Assembly (NCBI GenBank): GCA_016208315.1
Contig: JACQYF010000025.1
Coordinates: 1 to 59,112, forward strand
Source of the DNA: Chloroflexota bacterium
GTDB lineage: Bacteria > Chloroflexota > Anaerolineae > UBA4142
Length of the DNA: 59,112 nt
Direction of reading: 5' to 3'
The notes under the pieces were generated by a model. It saw nothing but the letters and a program-made list of their open reading frames with translations, ran no database searches and had not been told where the DNA came from. Below, one piece after another: positions 34,575 to 42,075 of the stretch. The position numbers were made by a program, and so were the translations under genes. The first letter of the stretch is position 1, and each line of letters starts with the position of its first letter.

Positions 34575-35577
34575 ACCTACTCGCGTCGGTCTCATCGGTT
34601 ACGGCTACTGGGGACCGAATCTGGCGCGCAATTTCCATCAACTGCCGCAAGCGAACCTCGTCGCGATTGCGGATCTCGACGCCAAGCGGCTGGAAGAACC
34701 CGCGCGGCTGTACCACGCGCGCACCTACACCGATTACCGCGAGCTCCTCGCCGACCTCACCCTCGACGCTATCGCGATTTCGACCCCCGCGCGCACGCAT
34801 TTCGAAATCGCCTCGGCGGCTCTGGAACACGGCAAGCACGTCCTTGTCGAAAAGCCGCTCGCCGTGTCGTCGGATGAGGCGCGGCAGTTGATCGCGCTCG
34901 CGGAACGCAAAGGGCGCGTGCTGATGACGGGGCATACGTTCGAGCACAATCCCGCGGTTTGGAAAATGCGTGAATTGGTTCAGCAGCGCGCGATTGGCGA
35001 CGTGTACTATATTTACGCGAACCGCGTAAACCTCGGACGCGTGCAGCGCGATATCAACGCGCTCTGGTCTATCGCGCCGCACGATATTTCGATCTTGCTC
35101 TACGTCCTCGGCGCAATGCCGCTCGACGTGAGCGCGCGCGGCGCGACCTACATCAGCGAAAAGGTGGAAGACGTGGTTTTCGTGACGCTGACGTTTCCCA
35201 ACAAAATCCTCGCGCACGTGCATGCGTCGTGGCTCGACCCGTCCAAGACGCGCCAGATGACGATTGTCGGCTCGGAAAAGATGATCGTATACGACGACGT
35301 GGATGCTGAAGCCAAGCTCCGCATCTACGACAAAGGCGTCTACAAGCACGGCTCGGCTTTCGGCGAATCGCAGTTGAAAATCCACAGCGGCGATATTTAC
35401 ATCCCCAAGATTGACATGAGCGAGCCGCTGCGCAACGAGTGCGCCCATTTTATCGAGTGCGTGCGCGACAATAAATGCCCGCGGACCGACGGCGAGAATG
35501 GCCTGCGCGTCGTCCGCGTGCTGGAGGCAGCCCAGGCATCCCTCGCTTGCCAGGGCAAGGTCATAAGGATAGAATAG
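34567..35577 (+). CDS. Gfo/Idh/MocA family NAD-dependent oxidoreductase (WlbA-like)
   Basis: 336 residues from ATG 34567. Rossmann motif GLIGYGYWGPNLARNF, then ISTPARTHFEIASAALEHGKHVLVEKPLA, where EKP is the family signature, and a late D-I-x-x-L segment HDISILLYVLGAMP. Together with the acetyltransferase and aminotransferase downstream this matches the Wlb/Wbp route that oxidises C3 of a UDP-N-acetyl-glucuronate-type sugar, which would then be aminated and acetylated. Exact sugar not determined. Confidence 0.88.
   Translation: MLEPTRVGLIGYGYWGPNLARNFHQLPQANLVAIADLDAKRLEEPARLYHARTYTDYRELLADLTLDAIAISTPARTHFEIASAALEHGKHVLVEKPLAVSSDEARQLIALAERKGRVLMTGHTFEHNPAVWKMRELVQQRAIGDVYYIYANRVNLGRVQRDINALWSIAPHDISILLYVLGAMPLDVSARGATYISEKVEDVVFVTLTFPNKILAHVHASWLDPSKTRQMTIVGSEKMIVYDDVDAEAKLRIYDKGVYKHGSAFGESQLKIHSGDIYIPKIDMSEPLRNECAHFIECVRDNKCPRTDGENGLRVVRVLEAAQASLACQGKVIRIE
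35547..35575 (+). promoter_or_regulatory. Promoter of the RHH antitoxin gene
   Basis: TTGCCA (35547-35552), 17 bp, TAGAAT (35570-35575), inside the end of the upstream gene. Confidence 0.5.
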
Positions 35578-35607
35578 AGCGAAAGGGTTCGATAGAATGG
35601 AGTACGA

Positions 35608-35868
35608 ATGACTCAACAGACGATCCGTATTGATCGGCAACTGTGGGATACATTGACCAATCTCGCAGCCAAAAAGGGCAGGAATCCCCAAGCCCTCGTG
35701 AATCAATTGATTCGCGAGTATCTCCAGGTCGAAGAGGACAAGGCGCTCTTTCGTGATATGCGCCGCGATCTGCGCGGACGTGAGATGACCGACTCCGAAT
35801 CCGTAGAATTTGTGCATCGTCATCGCCGCGAAAAACGCGCGCAGCTCACCAGTCGGAAAACCGGCTGA
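35608..35868 (+). CDS. Ribbon-helix-helix (CopG-like) antitoxin
   Basis: 86 residues. TQQTIRIDRQLWDTLTNLAAKKGRNPQALVNQLIREYLQ is a beta strand plus two helices of the ribbon-helix-helix DNA-binding fold. The charged tail would bind the toxin. Its stop overlaps the ATG of the PIN gene by 1 base. The toxin is frameshifted, so the antitoxin may be an orphan. Confidence 0.78.
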   Translation: MTQQTIRIDRQLWDTLTNLAAKKGRNPQALVNQLIREYLQVEEDKALFRDMRRDLRGREMTDSESVEFVHRHRREKRAQLTSRKTG

Positions 35869-36303
35869 TGGTCAAGCGCAAGGAGCGCGTCGTCGTTCTC
35901 CTCGATACCAATGTGCTCGTGCGTGCTCTGGCGAACCCGAGTGCCAAGTCCGCAAGCGCGCGTCTGGCAGACATGGCTGCAACGAAGGATTCAACTGGCG
36001 GTGTCTACGGCAGTAGCCGAAGAGTATGCCGAGGTGCTCGATCGCTTGGGCATCGAGCGCGGACGGGTTGAAAATTTTAGCAGACGGCTTGCCGGAGAGA
36101 CAGTAACACGCGTAAATCTCGGCCGTCGGTTGCGACTTGGACGCGATCCGGAAGATCAGATTATTCTCTCTACGGCGGATGCGGCGAAAGTAGATTACCT
36201 CGTCACACTTGACCGCGGTCTGCTGGAACTTACCATTGAGGAACGTCGGCGTTTGAAATTCCAAATCGTGACGCCATCGGAGTTTCTGAAAATCGTTGAA
36301 TAG
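35868..36303 (+). pseudogene. PIN-domain (VapC-like) toxin, frameshifted
   Basis: The first frame reads RVVVLLDTNVLVRALANPSAKSASARLADM, a PIN N-terminus with catalytic Asp, then loses homology near 35975-36000. A +1 shift gives RIQLAVSTAVAEEYAEVLDRLGI, RDPEDQIILSTADAAKVDYLVTLDRGLLEL and [11 protein letters not shown], the middle and end of the PIN fold with its acidic residues. One indel thus separates two halves of one gene. Mutation or sequencing error; if real, the toxin is dead. Confidence 0.8.
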
Positions 36304-36310
36304 TTATGGC

Positions 36311-36964
36311 ATGAAAGCCGAGACCAAGAGCAAAGAAAAAAAGCCGCGAATTCCGAATTCCGAATTCCGAATTTTCCCCAACGTTCATCTCGGCGCGGAC
36401 GCGACCATCGGCGAATTTGCGATTGTGGGCGAACCGCCGCGCGGCAAAGCGCCGGGCGAAGTGGAGACGCGCATCGGCGCGCGCGCGGTGATTCGCTCGC
36501 ATACCGTGATCTACGCGGGCAACGTGATCGGCGACGATTTCCAGACCGGTCACGGCGCGCTCGTGCGCGAGGAGAATCGGATCGGCGATAACGTCAGCAT
36601 CGGCTCGCACACGATCGTCGAACACCACGTCACGATCGGCAACAACGTCCGGCTGCACTCGAACGTCTTCGTCCCCGAATTCTCGATTCTCGAAGACGAC
36701 TGCTGGCTCGGGCCCAACGTCGTCGTGACGAACGCGCGCTATCCGCGCGCGCACAACGTCAAGGAACAATTGCGCGGCGCGCACATCAAGCGCGGCGCGA
36801 AAATCGGCGCGAACGCGACCCTGCTGCCCGGAGTGACTATCGGCGAAAACGCGCTCGTGGGCGCGGGCGCGGTCGTCACGCGCGACGTGCCCGACGGCGC
36901 GGTGGTCGCAGGCAATCCCGCGCGGGTGATCAAGCGCATCACGGAGATTGAAGAATACCGTTAA
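36311..36964 (+). CDS. Left-handed beta-helix N-acetyltransferase (WlbB-like)
   Basis: 217 residues from ATG 36311. Hexapeptide repeats fill the protein, for example [51 protein letters not shown] and [29 protein letters not shown]. WlbB-type enzymes acetylate the 3-amino group of a UDP-2-acetamido-3-amino sugar. The N-terminal [11 protein letters not shown] is encoded by GAATTCC heptamers. Stop is 11 bp before the aminotransferase start: one cassette. Confidence 0.88.
   Translation: MKAETKSKEKKPRIPNSEFRIFPNVHLGADATIGEFAIVGEPPRGKAPGEVETRIGARAVIRSHTVIYAGNVIGDDFQTGHGALVREENRIGDNVSIGSHTIVEHHVTIGNNVRLHSNVFVPEFSILEDDCWLGPNVVVTNARYPRAHNVKEQLRGAHIKRGAKIGANATLLPGVTIGENALVGAGAVVTRDVPDGAVVAGNPARVIKRITEIEEYR
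36345..36374. repeat. GAATTCC heptamer array inside the acetyltransferase gene
   Basis: Units GAATTCC-GAATTCC-GAATTCC-GAATTTT encode IPNSEFRIF near the N-terminus. Confidence 0.8.
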
Positions 36965-36975
36965 ACGGAGTTCAG

Positions 36976-38073
36976 ATGACGATTCCTCTCGTAGACTTGA
37001 AAGCCCAGTACGCCGGCATCCAACCGGAAATTGACGCGGCGATACAGCGCGTCGTGAACAATACGGCGTTCATTCTCGGCAAAGAGGTTGCCGAGTTCGA
37101 AAAGAATTTCGCCGCGTTCTGCCGCGTGCCGCACTGCGTCGGCACAGACAGCGGCACCGCCGCGCTGCACCTCGCGCTCCTGGTCCTTGGCGTCAAGCCG
37201 GGCGATGAGGTGATTACGACCACGCACACTTTTATCGCAACATCGGAAGTGATCTCGCTGATCGGCGCGAAACCGGTCTTTGTGGACATTGACCCGCGCA
37301 CCTACAACCTCGATCCCAACCTGATCGAGCGCGCGATTACGCCGCGCACCCGCGCGATCATCCCCGTCCACCTCTACGGCCAGCCCGCGGAGATGGACCC
37401 GATTCTCGAAATCGCGCGCAGGCACGATCTCCGCGTCATCGAGGACGCAGCGCAGGCGCATGGCGCAGAATACCGCGGCCGGCGCGCGGGGACGATGGGC
37501 GATATCGCGTGCTTTTCGTTCTACCCCGGCAAGAACCTCGGCGCGTACGGGGACGCCGGCGCGCTGGTGACAAACGACGCCGCGCTCGCCGACCACGCGC
37601 GGATGCTGCGCGACCACGGGCGCAGCGAAAAGTACGCGCACAAACTAGTCGGCTACGGCTACCGGCTTGACGCGCTCCAAGCTGCCATCCTCGGCGCGAA
37701 GCTGCCGCACCTCGACGCGTGGAACGCGCGGCGGCGCGCGATTGCCGAGTGCTACGACGAACTGCTCACCAACAGCGATGTGATCACGCCCTATGTGCCG
37801 CCTCACGTTACACCGGTCTATCACATCTACTGCATCCGCCACAAGAACCGCGATGCGCTGCAAAAGCAATTGAAAGCCCACGGCATTGACACGGGCATCC
37901 ACTATCCGATTCCGCTCCACCTCCAGCCGGTATACCAGAACCTCGGCTACAAGATCGGCGATTTCCCGCACACGGAGCAAGCCGCGAGCGAAATCCTCTC
38001 GCTGCCGATGTATCCGGAACTGACGGACGAGCAAGTACGGCAGATTGTGGATGCGATCAAGGAAGTCAAGTGA
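36976..38073 (+). CDS. DegT/DnrJ/EryC1/StrS sugar aminotransferase (WlbC-like)
   Basis: 365 residues, full length. GTDSGTAALHLALLVLGVKPGDEV, IPVHLYGQPAEMDPI, ViEDAAQAHGAEY and SFYPGKNLGAYGDAGA with the PLP lysine are all typical. It transfers an amino group from glutamate to the 3-keto UDP-sugar made by the upstream oxidoreductase. GGAG-type SD precedes ATG 36976. A terminator follows, closing the cassette. Confidence 0.92.
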   Translation: MTIPLVDLKAQYAGIQPEIDAAIQRVVNNTAFILGKEVAEFEKNFAAFCRVPHCVGTDSGTAALHLALLVLGVKPGDEVITTTHTFIATSEVISLIGAKPVFVDIDPRTYNLDPNLIERAITPRTRAIIPVHLYGQPAEMDPILEIARRHDLRVIEDAAQAHGAEYRGRRAGTMGDIACFSFYPGKNLGAYGDAGALVTNDAALADHARMLRDHGRSEKYAHKLVGYGYRLDALQAAILGAKLPHLDAWNARRRAIAECYDELLTNSDVITPYVPPHVTPVYHIYCIRHKNRDALQKQLKAHGIDTGIHYPIPLHLQPVYQNLGYKIGDFPHTEQAASEILSLPMYPELTDEQVRQIVDAIKEVK

Positions 38074-38083
38074 TACGTTGTGG

Positions 38084-38108
38084 GGCGGCCCAGCGGGTCG
38101 CCTTTTTG
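38084..38108 (+). terminator. Terminator of the sugar cassette
   Basis: GGCGGCCC-AGC-GGGTCGCC stem (38084-38102) with one mismatch pair, then T5 and a second T-run. Confidence 0.8.
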
Positions 38109-38110
38109 TT

Positions 38111-38139
38111 TTGTCCAAATCCGCGCTTCATGCTATAAT
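38111..38139 (+). promoter_or_regulatory. Promoter of the second antitoxin/PIN pair
   Basis: TTGTCC (38111-38116), 17 bp, TATAAT (38134-38139). Confidence 0.65.
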
Positions 38140-38164
38140 TTGCGGCGTGGGAAAGGAGCGCGAG

Positions 38165-38455
38165 ATGATTCAATTATCGCCTGTCCTCGAAGAGCGCATT
38201 GTGCGCGCTGCCAAACAAAAAGGAATCGAGCCAGAAAAGTTGGTGGAAAAGGCCGTAGACAAGCTGCTCGCGGAAGATGGCGGCCCGCAGGTGTCCGAAG
38301 CGCGGCGCAAATTGCGCGAACTGGCCAAGTACAAGAAACCAGTGGTTGATTTCGATGCTGCTGTACACCAAGCGAAACGACGCGCCGGACAATTGCTTGA
38401 GGACAATGCAGACTGGATTGAGCATGTAACCAGCAAGGGAACGAAAGGTCGTTGA
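38165..38455 (+). CDS. Putative antitoxin paired with PIN protein
   Basis: 96 residues from ATG 38165 with GAGCG/GGAG upstream. MIQLSPVLEERIVRAAKQKGIEPEKLVEKAVDKLLAED resembles a ribbon-helix-helix N-terminus, followed by a charged tail. It overlaps the PIN gene start by 4 bp. Assignment rests on size, fold-like pattern and partner. Confidence 0.65.
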   Translation: MIQLSPVLEERIVRAAKQKGIEPEKLVEKAVDKLLAEDGGPQVSEARRKLRELAKYKKPVVDFDAAVHQAKRRAGQLLEDNADWIEHVTSKGTKGR

Positions 38456-38931
38456 CGGTGACGCTGGTCTACCTCGATAGTTCCGTCCTGATTGCCTATT
38501 TGTACGAAGAGCAATCACAACCACGGAAATACGAAGAGGCGCGCTCGCTTTTTGACGCCATTCGACAAGGCATGGTCGAAGGGGTGGTCTCATTCTATGC
38601 GCTTCCCGAGTTATATGCTCACGTTGAGCAGTATCAAGATGCAACCCAGGTCAATGCGTATTTTCGGAGCAGTCTTGTAGAACTATTCAGTTTACCTCTA
38701 GTCATTGCGCCATTTTTGGATCGAAGCGACCTCAAGAATTTACGGCAACAATTCACAATCTCCGACCCTGATGATGTTCGTCACGCGGCAACAGCAATTT
38801 TCAAGAAATGCGATGCCATCATCACCTTCGATCATGATTTCCAGCAAGTCTTGAATCTGATTCCCGTGTACACTCCCGCGGAATTCCTTGCAACGCTGAA
38901 ACGTCCCGAAAGCGCTCCTGATAGTGAATAA
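38452..38931 (+). CDS. PIN-domain ribonuclease toxin
   Basis: 159 residues. VYLDSSVLIAYLYEE carries the first catalytic Asp, LPELYAHVE the central acidic residue, SDPDDVRHAATAIFKKCDAIITFDHDF the remaining ones. Intact, unlike the PIN gene at 35868. Probably starts at TTG 38452 or GTG 38458. It overlaps the next gene by 8 bp. Confidence 0.82.
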   Translation: MTVTLVYLDSSVLIAYLYEEQSQPRKYEEARSLFDAIRQGMVEGVVSFYALPELYAHVEQYQDATQVNAYFRSSLVELFSLPLVIAPFLDRSDLKNLRQQFTISDPDDVRHAATAIFKKCDAIITFDHDFQQVLNLIPVYTPAEFLATLKRPESAPDSE

Positions 38932-39892
38932 CTCGGCGCCCTCCGTTTCCGTTTTCATCCCCGCCCGCAACGAAGCCGGAAACATCCAACCGCTCTTCGA
39001 TAAAATCAGCCGCGCGTTCAACGCGCTCCACGCGTCCGGCGAAATCGTCTTTGTGGACGATGGCTCGACCGACGCGACGTGGGCCGAAGCGACCGCCGCG
39101 GCCGCGAAATACCCCTGCGCGCAATTGTATCGCCACCGCAAATCATTCGGACTGACCGAGGCGATGCGCACCGGTTTCCGCCACTGTCGCGGCGAGATCG
39201 TCATATTTCTCCCCAGCGATCTCGAATCCGACCCCGAAGAAGATATTCCCAAGCTCATTACCAAAATGAACGAAGGATACGATGTGGTCGCGGGCTGGCG
39301 GCAGGGCCGGCGCGACGGCAAGGTGTTCGCGTCGGCGATTGCGAACGTGGTCTCGCGCCGCGTGTTTGGCTTGACTGTTCACGATATGAACTGGATCAAG
39401 GCCTTTCGCCGTGAGGTCGTCGAGAGCATTCACCTCCGCTCCGATTGGCACCGCTTTATCATGATGCTCGCCGCCGCGCAAGGGTACAAGATCGGCGAGG
39501 TAGAGGTCAACTATTACCCGCGCAAAAAAGGCAAGTCGCATTACGGACTCGGCCGCTTGCCGGTTTCGTTCCTTGACGTGCTCGTCGTGCGCTTTCTCAT
39601 CACTTTTTCCCGCAAGCCGATGCTCTTTTTCGGCGGCGCGGGCTTGGCGCTTGTCGGCACATCGCTCGCGACCTTTGCGCTACTCGCGGTCATGTACCTC
39701 GTCAACCTCGGCCAGCGCCGTCCGATTTTCGATTTCGCCGGAGTGTTGCTCCTCGTCGGCGTGCTCTTCTTCGTCGTCGGCTTTCTCGCCGAATTGATCG
39801 TGAATCAGAACGAGCGCATGGAAGAATTGGAAGCCCGTCTTGGCGAATTGGAAAATGGGACGCGGATAAACGCGGATGAACGCGGAGAATAA
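38924..39892 (+). CDS. GT2 family glycosyltransferase with two C-terminal membrane helices (DPM1/ArnC-like)
   Basis: 322 residues from GTG 38924. GT-A fold: SVFIPARNEAGNI, VFVDDGSTDATW, LPSDLESDPEEDIPKLI (DxD-like), and the acceptor region KKGKSHYGLGRLPVSFLD. Two helices follow (LFFGGAGLALVGTSLATFALLAV; GVLLLVGVLFFVVGFLAEL). It should load a sugar on polyprenol phosphate for the GT-C enzymes around it. The tail NGTRINADERGE and the stop codon are encoded by a palindromic repeat. Confidence 0.88.
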   Translation: MNNSAPSVSVFIPARNEAGNIQPLFDKISRAFNALHASGEIVFVDDGSTDATWAEATAAAAKYPCAQLYRHRKSFGLTEAMRTGFRHCRGEIVIFLPSDLESDPEEDIPKLITKMNEGYDVVAGWRQGRRDGKVFASAIANVVSRRVFGLTVHDMNWIKAFRREVVESIHLRSDWHRFIMMLAAAQGYKIGEVEVNYYPRKKGKSHYGLGRLPVSFLDVLVVRFLITFSRKPMLFFGGAGLALVGTSLATFALLAVMYLVNLGQRRPIFDFAGVLLLVGVLFFVVGFLAELIVNQNERMEELEARLGELENGTRINADERGE

Positions 39893-39928
39893 AAATATCC
39901 GCGCTCGTCCGCGCTCGTCCGCGTCCCA
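39856..39928. repeat. CGCGGA-N4 palindrome bridging two genes
   Basis: TGGGACGCGGA (39856-39866) and TCCGCGTCCCA (39918-39928) are perfect complements. Between them are two more CGCGGA units, an AT-rich loop and two TCCGCG units. It carries the stop of the GT2 gene and the ATG of the GT4 gene. Copies at 13250 and 48008. Confidence 0.9.
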
Positions 39929-41123
39929 TAAATTGCGCTTGCTTGTGCTCGCGCACGTGTTCCCCCGCACCCCCGACGACACGATGGGCGCGTTTCTTTT
40001 GCACCTGGCCGACACGCTGGCCGATTGCGGCATTTCCGCCGACGTGGTCGCGCCACACGCCTCAGGACTGGCGGACGAAGAAACCATTGGCGCCGCCCGC
40101 GTCCACCGCTTTCACTACGCGCCCGCGCGCTGGGAGCGATTGGCGTATGCGGGCACAATGCACGAGTTCGTCGCCCGCGGTATCCATTACCAATTCCTAT
40201 TTGCTCTCTTCATCGCGGCATTCCTCCTAAAAACGCATGTCGTGGTGCGGGCGGCTCGCCCGCAAATCATTCACGCGCATTGGTGGCTGCCCGGTGGCTT
40301 GGTCGGTGCGCTGGCCGCCTTGCTCACGCGCACGCCACTCGTAATCACCACGCACGGCACCGACATCGAAATGCTGCGCCGCACGCGCTGGGCGACGCCG
40401 CTTGCGCGCTTTACCTTCTCCCGCGCCCGCGCCATCACGTGCGGCTCAACGTACTTGCGCGAGCAATTGTTGGAACTGGGAGCGGCAGACGCGGCGCGGG
40501 TATCCGTTGTTCCCATGCCGGTGAATTCAGAATTCGAAACTCAATTGGCGAATTACGAATTACGAATTACGAATTCACTTCTTACCGTCGCTCGTCTCAC
40601 CAAACAGAAGAGCATTGACACGCTGATTGAGGCGATGGCGCACTTGCCGGACGCGCGGCTTACCATCATCGGCGATGGGCCCGAACGCGCGGCATTGGAA
40701 GAGCAAACGCACGACGCGAATCTGCAAGACCGCGTGAAATTTCTGGGCGCGTTGCCGCAGAGCGAGTTGCCGAACTATTACGCTCGATGCTCGGGCTTCG
40801 TCCTGCCTTCGATTCGCGAAGGAATGGGCCTCGTGCTTGCCGAAGCCCTGCTGTGCGGCGCGCCCGTCGTCGCCGCCAATTCCGGCGGCGTGACCGATAT
40901 TGTCAAGGATGGCGAGACCGGGCTGCTGTTCCCGGAAGGCGACGCGGCTGCTCTCGCGGCGGCGATCTCCAAACTGCTGAATGACCCTGCGCTTGCGAAA
41001 CGGCTCGCCGCGAACGGGCGCGTGTGGGTGCGCGAGCGGTTCACACCCAAGCGAGTGGCGACCCAATTTACGCAAATCTACTCCGATGTCGGCAATCTCA
41101 AATCTCAAATCTCTAATCTCTAA
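39876..41123 (+). CDS. GT4 family glycosyltransferase
   Basis: 415 residues from ATG 39876; TTG 39933 in the same frame (LRLLVLAHVFPRTPDD) is nearer the family start, the preceding residues being repeat-encoded. GT-B fold: HAHWWLPGGL, VITTHGTDIEML, VPMPV, then C-domain LTVARLTKQKSIDTLIEA, LTIIGDGPE and the donor-binding SIREGMGLVLAEALLCGAPVVAANSGG (E-x7-E). A cytosolic retaining transferase using an NDP-sugar. NYELRITNS (near 220) and the tail NLKSQISNL are repeat-encoded. Confidence 0.9.
   Translation: MNAENKNIRARPRSSASHKLRLLVLAHVFPRTPDDTMGAFLLHLADTLADCGISADVVAPHASGLADEETIGAARVHRFHYAPARWERLAYAGTMHEFVARGIHYQFLFALFIAAFLLKTHVVVRAARPQIIHAHWWLPGGLVGALAALLTRTPLVITTHGTDIEMLRRTRWATPLARFTFSRARAITCGSTYLREQLLELGAADAARVSVVPMPVNSEFETQLANYELRITNSLLTVARLTKQKSIDTLIEAMAHLPDARLTIIGDGPERAALEEQTHDANLQDRVKFLGALPQSELPNYYARCSGFVLPSIREGMGLVLAEALLCGAPVVAANSGGVTDIVKDGETGLLFPEGDAAALAAAISKLLNDPALAKRLAANGRVWVRERFTPKRVATQFTQIYSDVGNLKSQISNL
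40548..40581. repeat. GAATTAC heptamer array inside the GT4 gene
   Basis: GGCGAATTACGAATTACGAATTACGAATTC: four units, encoding ANYELRITNS exactly at the linker between the two Rossmann domains. Confidence 0.85.
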
Positions 41124-42075
41124 TCCCAACTTGCGAAGAATCGCGGGCGCAATCCTCGCCGTCGCCATTCTCATTTCGATGGGCGACCTGCTCTATCGTA
41201 CGTGGGGCGACCTCGCCAAATCGGGATTTCATTTCGATTTCGATCCGCCGCGCCTAGTCGTTTCGCTGGCCCTCCTCGTGGTCGCGCGCGGCTTTGCGGT
41301 CGAAGCGTGGCGGCGCATTCTGATTTCCCTCGCCGAGTATTTCAGTTTTGGCTTTGGCGCGCGCGTGTGGTTCCTTTCAAATTTGACGCGGTACATTCCC
41401 GGCAACGTGTGGCAAGTCGCGACGATGATGGTCCTCGTCGAGCAAAAGGGTGTGAGTAAAACGAACGCGCTCCTAAGCCAGGTGGTCTACACGGCCCTGG
41501 CGCTCGCCATCGCGGGACTGCTCGGCGTCATGTTTCTCTTCGTCCGGCCCGACGCATTGAGTGGCATCGTCCCGTCCGAAAGCGCCGCGTACGCGCCTTT
41601 CGTGTTTTTCGCGACCTTTGTCGCGCTGGTGATTGTTTTCGCGCTCCCGCCCGTGAATCGCCTCCTCGTCCGCATCACGGCGCGCCTCATGCGCCGCGCG
41701 ATCAGCGCGCCGACGCCGACGTTCGCCCGCGGCCTCATCCCGCCGTTCTTTTCGCTGGCGATGTGGGTGACGAACGGCCTCGCGTTCTACCTCTTCGTGG
41801 GCTCGATGACCGAGTTGCCGCTCGCGCAACTGCCCGCGTTCATCGCGATGAATGCGGGCGCGTATTGGATCGGCTACGCGTCACTCATCACGCCGAGCGG
41901 CTTGGGTTTTCGCGAGGGCGCGCTCGCGTGGATGCTGGCGAGTTTCTTTCCCGCGCCGCTTGCGGTCGCGCTATCGCTCATCACGCGGCTGTGGTCTACC
42001 GCGGGTGAATTGCTGGGCGTCGTGCTTGTGTGGAGCGTGCCGGAGCGAAAGAAAATAGATGAACGCGCGCTCTGA
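41086..42075 (+). CDS. Flippase-like membrane protein (LPG synthase TM / DUF2156-less AglD-type family)
   Basis: 329 residues from ATG 41086, overlapping the GT4 gene by 38 bp. Seven or eight membrane segments; the family motifs FGFGARVWFLSNLTRYIPGNVWQVATMMVLVEQKGVSK and YWIGYASLITPSGLGFREGALAWML match the lysylphosphatidylglycerol synthase transmembrane/flippase-like family. Likely moves a lipid-linked sugar or lipid. The first residues SAISNLKSLISNPNL come from a CAAATCT repeat. Confidence 0.85.
   Translation: MSAISNLKSLISNPNLRRIAGAILAVAILISMGDLLYRTWGDLAKSGFHFDFDPPRLVVSLALLVVARGFAVEAWRRILISLAEYFSFGFGARVWFLSNLTRYIPGNVWQVATMMVLVEQKGVSKTNALLSQVVYTALALAIAGLLGVMFLFVRPDALSGIVPSESAAYAPFVFFATFVALVIVFALPPVNRLLVRITARLMRRAISAPTPTFARGLIPPFFSLAMWVTNGLAFYLFVGSMTELPLAQLPAFIAMNAGAYWIGYASLITPSGLGFREGALAWMLASFFPAPLAVALSLITRLWSTAGELLGVVLVWSVPERKKIDERAL
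41090..41131. repeat. CAAATCT/CTAATCT heptamers translated in two frames
   Basis: Five units, starting CAATCTCAAATCTCAAATCT. One frame gives the GT4 tail NLKSQISNL-stop, another the N-terminus AISNLKSLISNP of the flippase-like protein. Confidence 0.85.
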
